Part shown: positions 34,101-46,400 of the stretch, one piece after another | Layout: the number at the start of each line of letters is the position of its first letter | How positions within the stretch are numbered: the first letter of the stretch is position 1 | DNA from: Hyphochytrium catenoides | Lineage: Eukaryota > Sar > Hyphochytriomycetes > Hyphochytriales > Hyphochytriaceae | NCBI GenBank assembly: GCA_900088475.1 | Contig: FLMG01000355.1 | Location: 144,349-208,348 of the forward strand | DNA: 64,000 nucleotides | Direction: 5' to 3' | The notes under the pieces: model-generated | Seen by the model: the letters and a program-made list of their open reading frames with translations, nothing else | Told to the model about the DNA's origin: nothing | Databases searched by the model: none | Translations under genes and position numbers: made by a program

Positions 34101-37100
34101 GGACTATTTATCTGCGATGAAAGACGGCCCGAAGTGGGAAGAGAGTCGGCGCTGGTCGTAGAAGGCCTAACACTAGCCTTCTCCTCCTCGTTCATGACTG
34201 TGCTCGGCTCGCCAAAATTATGAGACAGAAGGCTCATAAAGATGACGTAGGAACTCTTGGGTACTACAAATTGCACAGCAGGAATCGTCGCGGCTATCGT
34301 AAAGCGGGGTTGGAGGGGCTGGCCTCCAGACTCAGACGCTGAAAGAGGAGAGAGTGCCGGCGAAGGAGCGGGAGAAACAGGGGTGTTAGGGTCTATGTAC
34401 CCATATCCTAGGTCTTTCACCTCGATCACAGCAGAGATAGGAGATCGGACAAGACATCTATGCTTGCTTGAGGTCAGAACGAGATCCGACATGGTAATCC
34501 TCTTCATATCGGCAAATAACTCTCTTCCTCCACCTCCATTTCGTCCACTAGAACTTTTGTTGCCCAAGGCAACCCGAGGTAAGTGAGAGAGCTCTAGCTC
34601 TGATGCCTGGAGAGAGAAATAATCCTCTGAAGCGGCGCTAACGGGGATGATGATTTCGGGCTGCTGAATTTTCACAGCAATCTTGGTGAGAAATGACGCG
34701 TCGGTCACTGCATCAGCTGCATAAGCAACGGCAGATGAGATGATTACTCCCAATACCCCTTGCAACAAGTAGTCACTGAGTTCTAAAACCTGCTGGTGTA
34801 GGTAGACCAGCACAGTAGAACCAAGCGACAGTGAAGCAAGGGCGTCATGTCCTGGATAATCAGAAGCAGATTTGTCAAAAGTCTGAAGAGAGAACTTAAG
34901 CTGAACCTCATTTTCCTCCCCGTCAGCTGGCCTTTCAATGGCCTTTAGAAGTGGTCGTCTTGTGGAGGTGGAGAAAAAGCGTGAGTGGACGTTGCCTTTT
35001 CTGCTGTGATCCTCCCCTATCATTTGTCCCAGCTCGCCTCTCAGCTCATAGCATCCGCCTTTCTCCCTGTAGGTGAAGACACTTCTGTGGACAGAGAATG
35101 TCGCCAAACGGCGTCCCTGGAAGTCCTTATTGAAAGTGATCGACACCTCGTTCATCATTGCCTCCACTAAAATGCGCGCCGGGAAACAGCTACCGCCGTC
35201 AGCTTGACTTGAAGCTCTTGCCTCCGAAAGCAGCCGCTGCTCTTCCTTGCTTCCTATCCTCTCTAGCCGGTACGCCTGACTCTCTTGTCCTTCTACGCCT
35301 TCTGCTGAGATTGGGGAGATCTCTGCCGCCAACCTGGAGAGCATAGCCATGGTGCTCGGATTCCAGTTGAGACGCAGTGCGTTGAAATGGCAGCGCACGA
35401 CAGTCAGCGCCTCCTGAGCAATCGCATCTTGCAGATACGAGGTCACTTCTAAGACAATTAAAGATTTTTGGGGACCTGTGGGGCGGGTGTGAGAGACCTA
35501 CGGTACGAAAATAGTGCGAGCATTCCTAGCTATCAAGTGAACCGTGAAGAGCATCCAAGAAGACACACGGGACTGTGACGCAATAAGACATGATTCAATG
35601 ACTAAGTACAGAGCATCTAAGGGGTGGCAGCAGTAAGTAAAGTATAAGACATCCATAACAGAGTCGGCCAAGGACTGGTAGTATAGAGTTATAACTTTAC
35701 CCTGAGAAGCCTTCTCTTCATGCCCGCTCGAGACAAGCACATGGAAAGCCGAACTAGGTGGATAGAGTTGATCTATTATCCGAACCCCTTCTAGCCTTGC
35801 AGAGAAGCGGGTTTGATCCATGGCCAGGATGGCTGAGGTGACGGCGCCCACCATGTGAAGCTCAATCAGCTTACTTTCTCTCTGTCTCCGCTCATCCCAG
35901 GAGGAGAGGTGGAGTTCTATTTCCTCCACTACAAAAGATGCGGAAAGCAGGGATGGCTGAACCTGTGGACCCTTATCTTGCTTATCGTCAGGCCTTCGAT
36001 CCTGTACGAAGGCCACCGAACGCCCGACACCCTCGGCGACTGGGCTACGTAAGTCTTCCGGGTCGTTATAAGGTTCTTGCCTGGACGATATTCCATCTGC
36101 TCCTGACTTACCGTGAGCTTGAATCTGCTTTGATATGGCTGTAGCTACTTTGAGTACCCGCTTCATTTCCTGATCGGAAGCTGTGACCTTCAGAAGCGGT
36201 AACTTGCCCTCAAAAGACACCTTTGACTCCTTTTCCACCATCCCTTTTGACTCAATCAAGGTAAAGACATCCAGAGAGACGGAGAAAGGGTGCACAAGAG
36301 AATAGCCCTTGCGAGTACCGCTGACTCTTAGTTGAGTAAGGATGTCTTCCCTCACACCTTGATTGATCACAGGGCCCTCGCTTACGTTGTAAGCAAGGGA
36401 AGAGTAAGACAGCACGACTATTTGCATGCGGCTCATGTCGAGCTGCCAGTGGTCGTAGTCTCCGGCCACTGCTCCGTATGAAGTCCGAGGATGATCCCCG
36501 ATTTTGCTGTTAGCTGTGTCTTCCCTTGGTCCCTCTTCTATATTCTTGGTCTCGTCTCGCTTGATTGAATGCAGGTTGGAAAGCGTAAAGTGTCCCAGGT
36601 CTACTATGACAATGGCAGCATCTGATGCTGTTGTATCCTCAGGGATAACAAATATTGGTGCATCCATATCAATCAATATGTCCCACTTCTTCCTGAAGAA
36701 GAGAGAGCTCGTGAGACATCAGAAGACTTCCCTGCTCCGCAGGTACTCAAAATGAAGACAACGCAAAAACAGTAGATATGGTGAAATAAGCGGAGAAGTA
36801 CTGTGGTGTAAGAGGATACAAAAATAAAAGGGACCAAAGCGACAGCCGACGATTTGAAGGAATACAGGGCAGTTCGGACCTCCGCAAGAGTATCTCTGAT
36901 AACTCATGTTCTCGAGATGAGAACCATTCTGAGAAGCTCTGGGAAGCGTTCGCCCATAAGACCTATGTACATAGAACCAGGTGAGCTAACCGGGGACAAT
37001 CGGTAGTTCTTGAGGAAGACAGTGGTGAAGGACCGAGGTAAGGGCAAACCTATGAAGAAGAGGTCTCTCCCTCTCCCACCTCAAATGCCACCACTGCACC

Positions 37101-40100
37101 GAAAAACGAGAGATGGCAAGAAGCCTCGTGAGAGGCCACGATGAGTGGAGACGAGACCCACGATGAGGAATCGCTTCTAACATCTGTGACTCTACCATAG
37201 ACAAATATCGTCCTAGCTCGTACCTGAGCATGGGGCTCCTCAAAGAAGGCACTGTACGAGCTAAGCCTCTGCAAATCAACTACCACATTGAAGGAAGGCA
37301 TGGTCACCCGGAAGCGGTAATCATCCGACGAGTCAAAAGGGTGGCTCCAAAACTGGAAAGACAGCGACCCTTGCAGTTCTTGATTGTCTTGGCCCGTCCT
37401 TTGCTGACTGCGTACTTTCCCCTTTTCCTGAACAGAAGAAGCAAGAGAGAGTATTGTAGGAAAGTTGGTCTCTTCCGGTCTAGAATGCACCATAGCCAAC
37501 TTGGAGAGAGAGAAGGACATGGTCCATGACGAAGCCCAGCTTTTGGCCTGAACTGCACCTGCAAAATCAAGACGAACGAGCTTCTTCCCTCCCTCTGCAT
37601 AGAGACAGAGCGAGCCTGCTTTCAAGTCTCCTTCGAATGAGAAAAGCAATGCGTTGGAGGAGAGGATTGTTGCTTCGACCTCTTCCAAGTGCTCAATGCT
37701 GGTCTTCAAATCCTTGATACCTTCTTCGGTTGTAATGAGGGCTCCTTCCGTTTCCGAGTGGGGTATCTTCACTCCTCCTGTCTGGGTTTGAGGGGCAGCA
37801 CCGGAGGAAGAAGGAGCCGGGGCACCTTTCCCAAAGAAATAACCGTACCAGGATGATGACTGTACCGGTACTCCTGCTGGAGCAACTGCTTTACTCTGCT
37901 TCCTTATTTTCGCTGCCTCATCTTCTGCTCGGTCTCTAAGGTTAAGGACCACCTCGTTCGCCCATTGGTCCTCAAAGGTAGAGAGGAAGGAGACGGCTGA
38001 AGGTGCGAGAGCCTCTCCTAGCTTCAATTGCATGTACAGCTAGTAGGGAAGGAGTCAAGGACCGGTCAGGTGAACGCGCCGTAGCGAAGGACCAGGAATC
38101 CCAGCTCCTTAGCGTGAAACGTGTGAAACAATAGGACCACCCTTACCTTCTTATAATGGCTCCGTTCTTCTCCAGCTTTCTTTACGGACTGCCAGTCCAT
38201 CTTTCTTAAAAGATCAGGCTTTACGCTGACTGCCATGTATCTCCACCACAGCTTAGGTGCGACTTTCGGCGGTACGGTAGGGCGATTCTGCTTTTTAAAG
38301 ACTGAAACGATAGCTATTCTGTTGGCAAAGCCCTTTTGCATCAAAAGCAGGTCGACATATTGTTCTCGTCGAAGGCCGAGTGAGAGCTGAGTATATACAA
38401 GTCAGTCCTATTTCTTATCGACCTTGACGATCCTCTACTGAACTGCTGAATCGTCCACTAACTCCCAGACGATGGTTGGATACCGCGACTTTTTACCAGA
38501 ACTGAGCTTTCAATCTTTTTCTTAAACCCCTTCTCGCTTTCAACAGGTTACTTTCTGTCTTTTCTGGTTTGGGCCTGTAACCCTTACTTCCACTAGGCAC
38601 GAGCCCCATTGTGTCTAGTTCACTTACGTTGTCTATATTTGCCAATACGGAGTATTTCGGGAAGACTGAGAAGTCGAGCGATTCATTCTTAGTCATAAGA
38701 AAGGACACAGAGAGAGGAGAGAGAAGGAACGTTTGACCGCTTTCGTTGTCAATGGCGAGCTGCATGACCCGCCGAAGCTCCTCTCGGCTTAAGGTCGAGA
38801 GGAGGCTGAACCTGTCGACCCGGCTTTGGTAAAGGTGGTAAAATAGAAAGTTAGAGACTACACGAGGTCCAAAGTTATGAAAACCTTGGAAGAAAGGAAA
38901 GGCACATAAACCTTGTAGATTACCGACTGAAGAGAGACCTCTCTTCAGATGGAAGTGAGAACTCGTCATAGGAAGCCCACTGGACCCAAAAGGTTGTAAA
39001 GGAAATGTGACATGCCTATCTGGCGGACATCTGAGTGCACTGAGCAAGACGAAGAGAGAAGTAGGTTTCTGATAGTGAAGTAGATAGAGCAGAAAAGACA
39101 TGTATATCCCCGTAGCGAACCAAAACAGGAGATGATGCAGTAAAATAGACCCACCTGCAATAGCAACCCAATCGTTTGACCTCTAATAGCTTGTGAACCA
39201 GGTCAGAGCTTCCATTGTGTCCCGCATCTCCGGCCCCCCTATCAACAAAGATCTCATGGCCCTCTGCGTCCGTCGTTTTTAGGCTGAAGCTGCTTAATAC
39301 CAGGCCAACCGCAAACGGCTGCTTGGCATTTGAGAGCGTGTCTTCGTAGCGGATGTGAATGTCAGAGACAGTAAGCTTGTGAGAGACAGAAGATGGTCCC
39401 ATTTTTCGACATAAGTGACAGAGGCAAGGGAGGCGAGGAACGGGGAGTTATGGAGAGAAAGTCATGCATATGAGATTGGCGAGCCGGAAAGAATCACTAC
39501 TTCAAACTACACCGCCTCTCTTCCACCCATCAACCCAACCGCCGACCTTCCTCTCTAGAGCTAATTATGCCTCTATCCTATCTAGGCATCCAAATTTCAG
39601 TCTGAATAGGACTGCGTTAGGCCTCAGAAGGACTCTATGTCTCGTCAAGGGTCCCACTATGGAGTCGTCTACGATACAAGGCCTCCCCTCCGATTCACCA
39701 GCTGCGACCCGGCCTAACTGTGCAAGATTGTCTAACTGTCTTCTTCCGCCACCCTCTCTTACCACCAGGTTGTCAACAATCTTCGTGGTCAGTCGGCTTA
39801 AGAAGCTGCTATCGTCCTTGGAAGAATGTACCAACCGCGCTTGTTGCCGGTAAACCTCCAGCCTTTCCAGCTCGGTCTTCTTTTCCTTGCGCAACTACAT
39901 AAGTGAGATGCCAGACAGTAGTAAGTACCCCCAACCGATGAAAGTGGAAGATGTATAGATAGCAACTATCACGGGAGTGCGTGGCCGATAGTGCAATGCG
40001 GTAGGAGAAGAGTATCATTGCAAGGGATGAGAAAGATTGAAGGGTAATAAGGATCGGCGGTAGCCGAACAATGTCTAAGTCCAAGAAGAAGAGTGAGAGG

Positions 40101-40609
40101 AAGAATCAAACGGGTAACCTCCTCTCTCGATGGCAGCTCCGCATGCGGCACAGCCAAAACATAAACGCCCTCAATATGGATCTTGACGCTAGAACTGCCC
40201 AGTTGGTTCCAAGGAACAACCACGACCACCTTCCGTACCGAGCCTCCAGCGACCTTTATAGGGAGGTTGAAGTCGTTCAAGGCCTGCGGAATGGCATTAG
40301 CCGTGATCCTCTCGTCATCCAGCCCCAAGACCTCTGCCTCGCGAGCTCGGGAGTGCCAACAATTATTGCACTTTCAGGCCTAAGGAAGACCGGCCCAGGC
40401 AAAAACTTACATCTTCCTTTAGCGCCAAGTTCTCAAGCCTCAGCTCCCCGCTCCATAGATCCACACGCAGTGCATCTCCAGACAGGCCATCAATAAACTT
40501 TCCTAAGAAAGTCTCTAATACCTTTAGGAGCAGACAGGTATAAGGACCAAGGCATTCGGCATGGCACAACGCTGGGAGGACCCACCCTAGAAATAACTTG
40601 CTTAGCCAT
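28165..40609 (-). CDS. VPS13: VPS13-family bridge-like lipid transfer protein with C-terminal PDZ-like domain
   Basis: The longest gene spans 12.4 kb; I estimate roughly 3,600 residues. ATG at 40609 opens a 24-nt exon (40609-40586); exons 40521-40411, 40337-40119 and 39894-39766 then follow in phase. The N-terminus is a chorein domain (VLETFLGKFIDGL, LWSGELRLENLALKED, VVVPWNQLGSSSVKIHIEGV, then VSDIHIRYED). The middle (about 33,270-38,030) is the extended groove region. 30,122-33,112 carries the VAB/SHR-binding repeats (VRMMNFTPLEVEVLANDPRW, RYLLVNNCTCDLLIKEG). 29,096-30,121 has the DH-like/ATG_C region (SLTLPRFMLKKVYGTQESFM). The end reads like PDZ: LGMRVEEESNQLIVTSFNRT, then GKIKPGDVLVSVNGALV. 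VPS13 moves bulk phospholipid at organelle contacts. Middle exon boundaries were not all resolved. Confidence 0.92.
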
Positions 40610-41821
40610 CTTGCAACCTCCTCAAATGGATTATGGAGCTTTCTACTCCGCAAGGGTGGTGGGGTTAGCAGTACGTTCCAGTACAAGCGCCGCTCATCCT
40701 GGATGCTACGCGATTCGCACGACAGAACCTTCACTCACAATGCCCTATAAACGTAGAACGCTTCCAGCATCAGCAGCAAATGAACTCCTCTTAAAGACGA
40801 CTTCGCGCAGTCTGGTCTTCGTCTTACTTCGCTGATGACTTGGATATAAGTGATGGCGAGCTAACTAACGAGAAGTCTTGTTGAGCTGGAGATGGCGAGC
40901 TTCGCAAGGGAGCTGGGGAACTGCGAACAGCATCTTCCACTCTCTGTAAAGACAAGAAGAAGATGCCTTTGTGTACAAGCCCCGCTCTTTTTGATTACTG
41001 ATTATTGATTATCCGAGTCCTGCTGTAACGACTTTCTGCGGACCTTCTTTAGGTTGGCGCTGTCCATCAGTTGGTAGGGTCCAGGCACCCAGCCGGGTGC
41101 TGATCGGACAGACGCTCGGGCATCTCAGAGATTTGTGAGCAAAGAGTTCTGAGATATTTACGGCTCTCTTGTCTCCCAGGAGCAGTCATACGACAACGGA
41201 GATCTGAGGTTGCCTATAGCTCCATAAAGGTTACCCTACTCACCGTGAAGCGAATCTTCTCAAACAGACTGCGGCTAGCCAAGTAGAAGTAGGGGCCGTG
41301 CGTGGTGACCAGGGATCTTCTTGGAGTAGTTGTGCTTTGCATTGCAAGGATTCTACTTATAAAGGCCGATTCCATTGCCCGCAGCGTCTCAGGGGCCTCT
41401 TTGGGCTGATTTACATTTCGCTCCCAACGTGCGGCTATGGAGTTCCTCGACGAACAAGCAGTAGCGTTACAAGAGTTATTAGCATTACTGCTCACAAGAG
41501 AGGGATTCTACGTAATCATCTATTTGCCTGTCATGTTGTTTTTTTCTGCGAGTGACCTTTGGCAGACCTCAGACACAGAGACAACAGGCAGCAATCCCTT
41601 GATCCATGTTTCCTAGTTCACAGACTTACTGTTGGCGGAAGAACTACGAAAGTATACATACAGCTTCTAGTCCTGAGAAACATGGAGCGAGCGTGGACAC
41701 AACGTCGGGGGGTGATCCTTTGGCTCCCTGCGCATTATATGTAGATCCAGACGAAGATGGTAGAGCGCCTTCATCTTATCATGGTGCTATACATCGCCTT
41801 CATGTCCTTGACATCACTCTA
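40610..41821. other. Intergenic region between EF-hand gene and VPS13
   Basis: 1.2 kb upstream of VPS13 and downstream of the EF-hand gene. Short open frames occur on both strands without family resemblance. It presumably contains the VPS13 promoter and 5' untranslated region. Confidence 0.45.
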
Positions 41822-43056
41822 CTAAGAGAGTAGAGTCTTGAACTCTGGGTACTCGATCTGGCCGGAACTGTCCGAGTCCACCTTGGCTATCAGCTCCTAA
41901 ATAGAAGCCTTAGCATGAAGGTGGAAGCCCGTAGAATACTGTCACGGCCAGAGTATCCACTTTCATTAGATCTAGACTTACCTCAATATTTATGGTCAGA
42001 CCAAAGTCGACCTTGATGATATTAACCAGAGTACTTCTCTTCACGTGACCGGTTTTGTCAGGATTGCCTCCGCAAGCTACAAATGCGTCAACTGACAAAA
42101 GTTATTGGTATCAATTCCTCCACAGCATCCTTGTTTGAGGACTGATCTTCTCATTCCACGTACCCATATCAGTTTCGTCATCGTATTGGGCAGCCCTCTT
42201 CTTTTGACTCTCAATTACCTTAAGAAACTCCGTAAAATCTGTAGAGAAGATCTGTTCATGTCGTGGAACTTTGAATGCGCAAAAACTGCTCTCAGTACCT
42301 ATGGACCCACTCATATTATCGTCAACCTCACTAATCATCTGGAAGAGCTCCTCCTCGGTCGGATTCTGGCCCATAGCTGCAAGAAGAGATAGTGGTTAAT
42401 AGCAATAAGGGCGAGAAGGGAAAAATCTCGTACCCTCTAAGACTTCTCGCAGCTCCCAAACATCAATTGTGCCGCTGAGATCCTTGTCAAAGGCCAAGAA
42501 TGCGTCCCGACACCCATCAATCTCATCCTGACTAAGGATGCCAGCCCTCTGCATAATTCAAAACTCCACCCGGTGCCAGTCTTGGCTCTGCTCACCCAGC
42601 AGCTAAGTAACCTCTCCACTGAGATGAAACGCTATCTGCGCGTTAAGCCTTTTGGGCACCCAAATTGGCGGCTTCCAGAATGCTCCAGATTGTAGAAGAC
42701 GAGGTAGCTTTGTAAGCGCTCTTCCGGTCTAAGTAGAGCTCGTAATGGTTGATGATAGATCTATATCCATACAGAGCCACCTCACCCTCGGGGCAGCGGA
42801 AGTTCAAGCGACACTTTGCGGCCTTTCCACCACTTCCGACCCTCTACTGTACCGTTTTACTCCAGGTGCTGCTGGACAAGTAAGCTTTACCATTAAGTAC
42901 AGCAGATCTAGTGGACTTATACTTACTACCGTTTGGCTAACATTTTGGGTGAAAACGCTGCCTTGCAATTACCCGCCTACTTGGGCGTGATAACCCTCCA
43001 CGTACTTGTTATACTTACATAGCGCGCACTTTCTGCCCAGCTCCCAGGGACGCCAT
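41822..43056 (-). CDS. EF-hand calcium-binding protein, calmodulin/dynein-light-chain-like
   Basis: A multi-exon gene with very short introns (41-47 nt for two of them). The firm part begins EVALYGYRSIINHYELYLDR, continues STIWSILEAANLVERLLSCW, and then has EF-hands: DKDLSGTIDVWE, DDNMSGSIDFTE, a degenerate third (NPDKTGHVKRST) and DSDSSGQIEYPE, ending FKTLLS at 41822. Helix AMGQNPTEEELFQMISEVDD is typical of calmodulin-like proteins. The ATG at 43056 (MASLGAGQKVRAM, followed by a gtaagt donor) is the likely start; the one or two exons between it and EVALYGYR are tentative. The N-terminal extension suggests an axonemal or centrin-like partner-binding role rather than free calmodulin. Targets are unknown. 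Confidence 0.8.
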
Positions 43057-43495
43057 CAGCTCGGCTCTGTTGCCACAGAAGGCAAGGCCTGACACGGCTA
43101 TACACTGATGGCCTGCCACAGCTCTACGCTGATGGCCTGACAAAGCTATACACTGATGGCCTGACCCAGCTATACGCTAATGGCCTGACACAGCTATACA
43201 CTGATGAACAGGTTAGGAGACTTGTGGCCATGCTGTGGTTTGTACCAAAATTACATTCAGGCTTTTTATTTATTTATAGTTTAGAGATGGACACATAGAG
43301 GCCCAGAACGAAAGTGTCTGGAGCAAGAATCCGCTCCATTGCATGAGAGATAAGCATAAGAAGTCCGGCATTGAGAAGGATCTTAGGTTCTACTGCCCAC
43401 CATCTCCCGCCTCACTACTTTGGGGCGGGGTTCCTGGTTCTTGAACAGGTGTCCCTGCCATCAGCGTCTCATGTTAGGGGTTATCAAGTAGGTAC
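43057..43495. promoter_or_regulatory. Upstream region of EF-hand gene, with minisatellite
   Basis: 439 bp between the nucleoporin stop and the EF-hand start. Besides the 24-bp tandem repeat I see an AT-rich tract (TTTTTATTTATTTATAG) near 43265. Confidence 0.4.
43086..43205. repeat. 24-bp minisatellite, five units
   Basis: Five tandem 24-bp units, GGCCTGACACAGCTATACAC plus TGAT with a few substitutions, starting at 43086, 43110, 43134, 43158 and 43182. The plus-strand frame is open through all units (GLT.LYTD repeats), though no ATG start was found. It lies just upstream of the EF-hand gene and downstream of the nucleoporin gene. Confidence 0.95.
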
Positions 43496-46400
43496 CTAGT
43501 GCGATGTAAGCCTTACAGTACCTTCAGAATCCTCATTGGCCATACCGGAAGACTGGGTCTCAGAGAGTGCGATGCTCTCTTGCGTAGTCTCACCCTGGTT
43601 ATTTCCGGACTCAACCTTGGCCTGCTTCCGGACAGGTTCAAGCCTCATAGATTCAGTCAAGAACTGGTCTTGGGGCCGCTTGTTCCCACCCTGCGCAGTC
43701 TGTGATGCACTTGAAGTCGCCATTGGAGACGCAAAGAAGGATGAAGGCTGCTCTGACGGGGATCCAAAAACAGGCACTCCTGATCCTAATCCTAACAGAG
43801 GAAGGAAGTGGTTTAAAAATAAAGGTCAGCAGCGAGTCAGGTACGCACAAGTAAGGCCCAAACTCCACTAGGATATCCAGCTCTAGAAAGTGAGAGACGA
43901 AAACTAATGGACCCACTACCTGGTGCTGTTGGTGAGGGAGATGGGAGAGGGAGGTTGATTCCCGGCTTTCCAAACACGAGAGGGCTTTTGCTCGCGTTTG
44001 CTGAAGGAGGGTTCAGGGGGAGGAAAGGCGAAGATTGCCCATGGGAAGTGGGAGGAGGAGAGCTGACGGTAGGCACAACTCCAGCTGCGTCACCCATTTG
44101 TTCCTCTACATTTCCTGGGGCCGCTGCGTCCCGCAGCCCAGCCTCAGCGACAGCTCCTTGCTTGACTCCAACTGTAACTCCTCCGGTCTTGGGCTCTGCC
44201 GGTTTTGTCACCGGAGTGATCAAGTTGGAGAATGTAGGCGGGGCAGCCTTAGCCTCTGCTGGTGACGCTTTGGCGGCATTCTGAGTAGCAATGAATCCCT
44301 TTGACATTGCTAGGGGTACTGCTTTTGCTGCCGATCCGGGTGTCGCCTTCGCCGGTGGTTTGGCTCTCATAGATTGCAAGGCAATGCGCCTAAGTTGCGC
44401 CTCTGGAGATTCCGTTGAGGCTTCGGCGGCAGGCAGCTCCTTGGTCTGTGCTAGGGCTGGTGGAGCTGAAGGAGGAGACGGCTGCGAGATTGAGGGAGGA
44501 GTTTCTTTTGAAGGTGGAAACTGGGCAGGCGTCTTGCTAGCAGCTAGCTTAGCTCCCCCAGCTTCCTCCACGGGAGAGGAAGGGGAAGATGGCTGTTTTT
44601 CGGAAGGTGCTTCTTCCTCCTCCATCTTACCCTCTCCTCCCTCGCCAGAAGGAGCCGTTATTCCCTTGTCCTGACGAAGGTCTTGCACCTCCTTCTGCAG
44701 TTCCTTGATTCTTTTCCCGGAGTCCTTCATTACCCTCATAAGCCGGTTTCTCTTCTCTTTCTCCGCTTCCATAGCATCCTCCAGCTTCTTTCGCTCCACA
44801 GCTGCCGACTGTTTCTCCTCTTCCTGTTTCTTCTGAAGAGCAGTCAACTCCGCTCGCACACCGGCAAGCTCCACATTCTTTGCCTCTACTTCCTTTCTTG
44901 AAGACTCAAGAGAGGAGCGTAGTTGTTCGACCTCTCTTTCTTTCTCCTCCAGACTCTTTTTAAGCTGCTCAACCTCCCTTCGAAGGGCCTCAAGCTGTGA
45001 TGAAGCAGCAGCTGCAGATGTTTCCTCGGTAGCCTACATATAGCGTCGAATGGGTAAGGGCTGCTGAGAGGAGTATGACAGAGAAGAGACTAGAAGTGAA
45101 GTGGTGCCAGAGAGAGCGCGCTGACAGGATCGCGGTCGTACCGCTGTTGTGCGCATAGCCTCCTGAAGCCTCTGCTTCTCCTCCTCAAACTCCTTAGTGC
45201 TCCGGCTTAGATTTTCCTCCAAGTCCTTGACGCGAGCTTTGAGAGCTGGATATTCAATAATAGTGATCAAGACATTAGACTAAGATACTGAAGCCCCGGT
45301 AGAACAAGTAGAGGTACAGGACACGGAAGGGCACAGACAGAATTGGTGATTGGCTTCAGACCAACTGCACTCCTCTCTACCTTCAGCTTGTCCCTTCCAC
45401 TGCTTGGCAAACTTCCTGAGATTGAGATTGGCACCTTCGGCATTAGTCCGCGCTTTCTTCGCGTCCTCTAGTTCGTTCTGAGTATAGAGTCCATCAGATA
45501 ATAGTCTTAGCATCAAACTGCATTTCCTCTTATCCTTCTTTAAAAGTGCCTTCCTTCTTTGGACCAGAACGCCTGAAGTTGTTACCTTGGTCTGGTCCAG
45601 TTCCTTGGTCTGACCCTCTAAACGGCCATTGAGTTCCGCTGCCTCCTTTTGCGCTTTCTCCTTCAATTCCCGGAGCTCGCGCTCCAAGGTTGCGTGCGCT
45701 TCAGGGTCAACCTGAAGAACAGGGGGACATTAAGAACATGAGAGTGAAAAAAAGGAGATTTCTCTCTAGCAACATCGCCTTTCCGCTGCTTACGGCCCCC
45801 AGCCAGCCGCCTTTCTCACGCTATGCCTCTCGCTTTGGCTTAGCTAAGTTGCAGCGAGTTCTCATCACCCTCCTTGGTCCTGTCACCCACTGACCTGATG
45901 GTACTTGTCTACCAATTGGTCTACTCTGGCCTTCCATCGGGCATTTGCCTCGGTAAGACCTGCTATTTGGGCCTTCAAGGAGGAGAGTTCTGCCTCCGCT
46001 AGGGTCTTTTCTCGTCTCAATGGCTCGCGCTCATCACGCAACCTCTTCACTTCTTTCTCTAGCTCTTGTGCTCTCTTTTCCCTGCGCTCGCTCTCCTCCC
46101 TCAGCATGGCATTGCTCTCTCTAAGGAGTGTCAGCTGCTGCACCTGTGCTAGGAGCTTGGCGTGCTCTGAATCATCTCTGCAAAGGTAATGAGGCGTTTG
46201 TCAGGCAACTTTAATTGCAGTTGGCAACGAGGATACTGCGTATCCTCGCCGTAGCCTCTTTCTCTCTATTATGGGGTTTCCACCTTTCCAACAGAGTGGA
46301 CTTTCCCTACCGAGTCCCTAAGGTGTTATTAGCCACTTTCCTCTGTACCATTAGTTTCTTACCTGGCATCGGCATCACTCTTCTCAATTGCCCTCTCCAG

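Noticed and set aside
43086-43205. Reading the 24-bp tandem repeat as a CRISPR or coding gene
   Set aside because: Units are directly adjacent without spacers, and no ATG opens the plus-strand frame.
43907-44674. Long antisense open frames opposite the TPR-like tail
   Set aside because: They mirror Pro/Ala/Glu-rich coding on the other strand and have no family resemblance.
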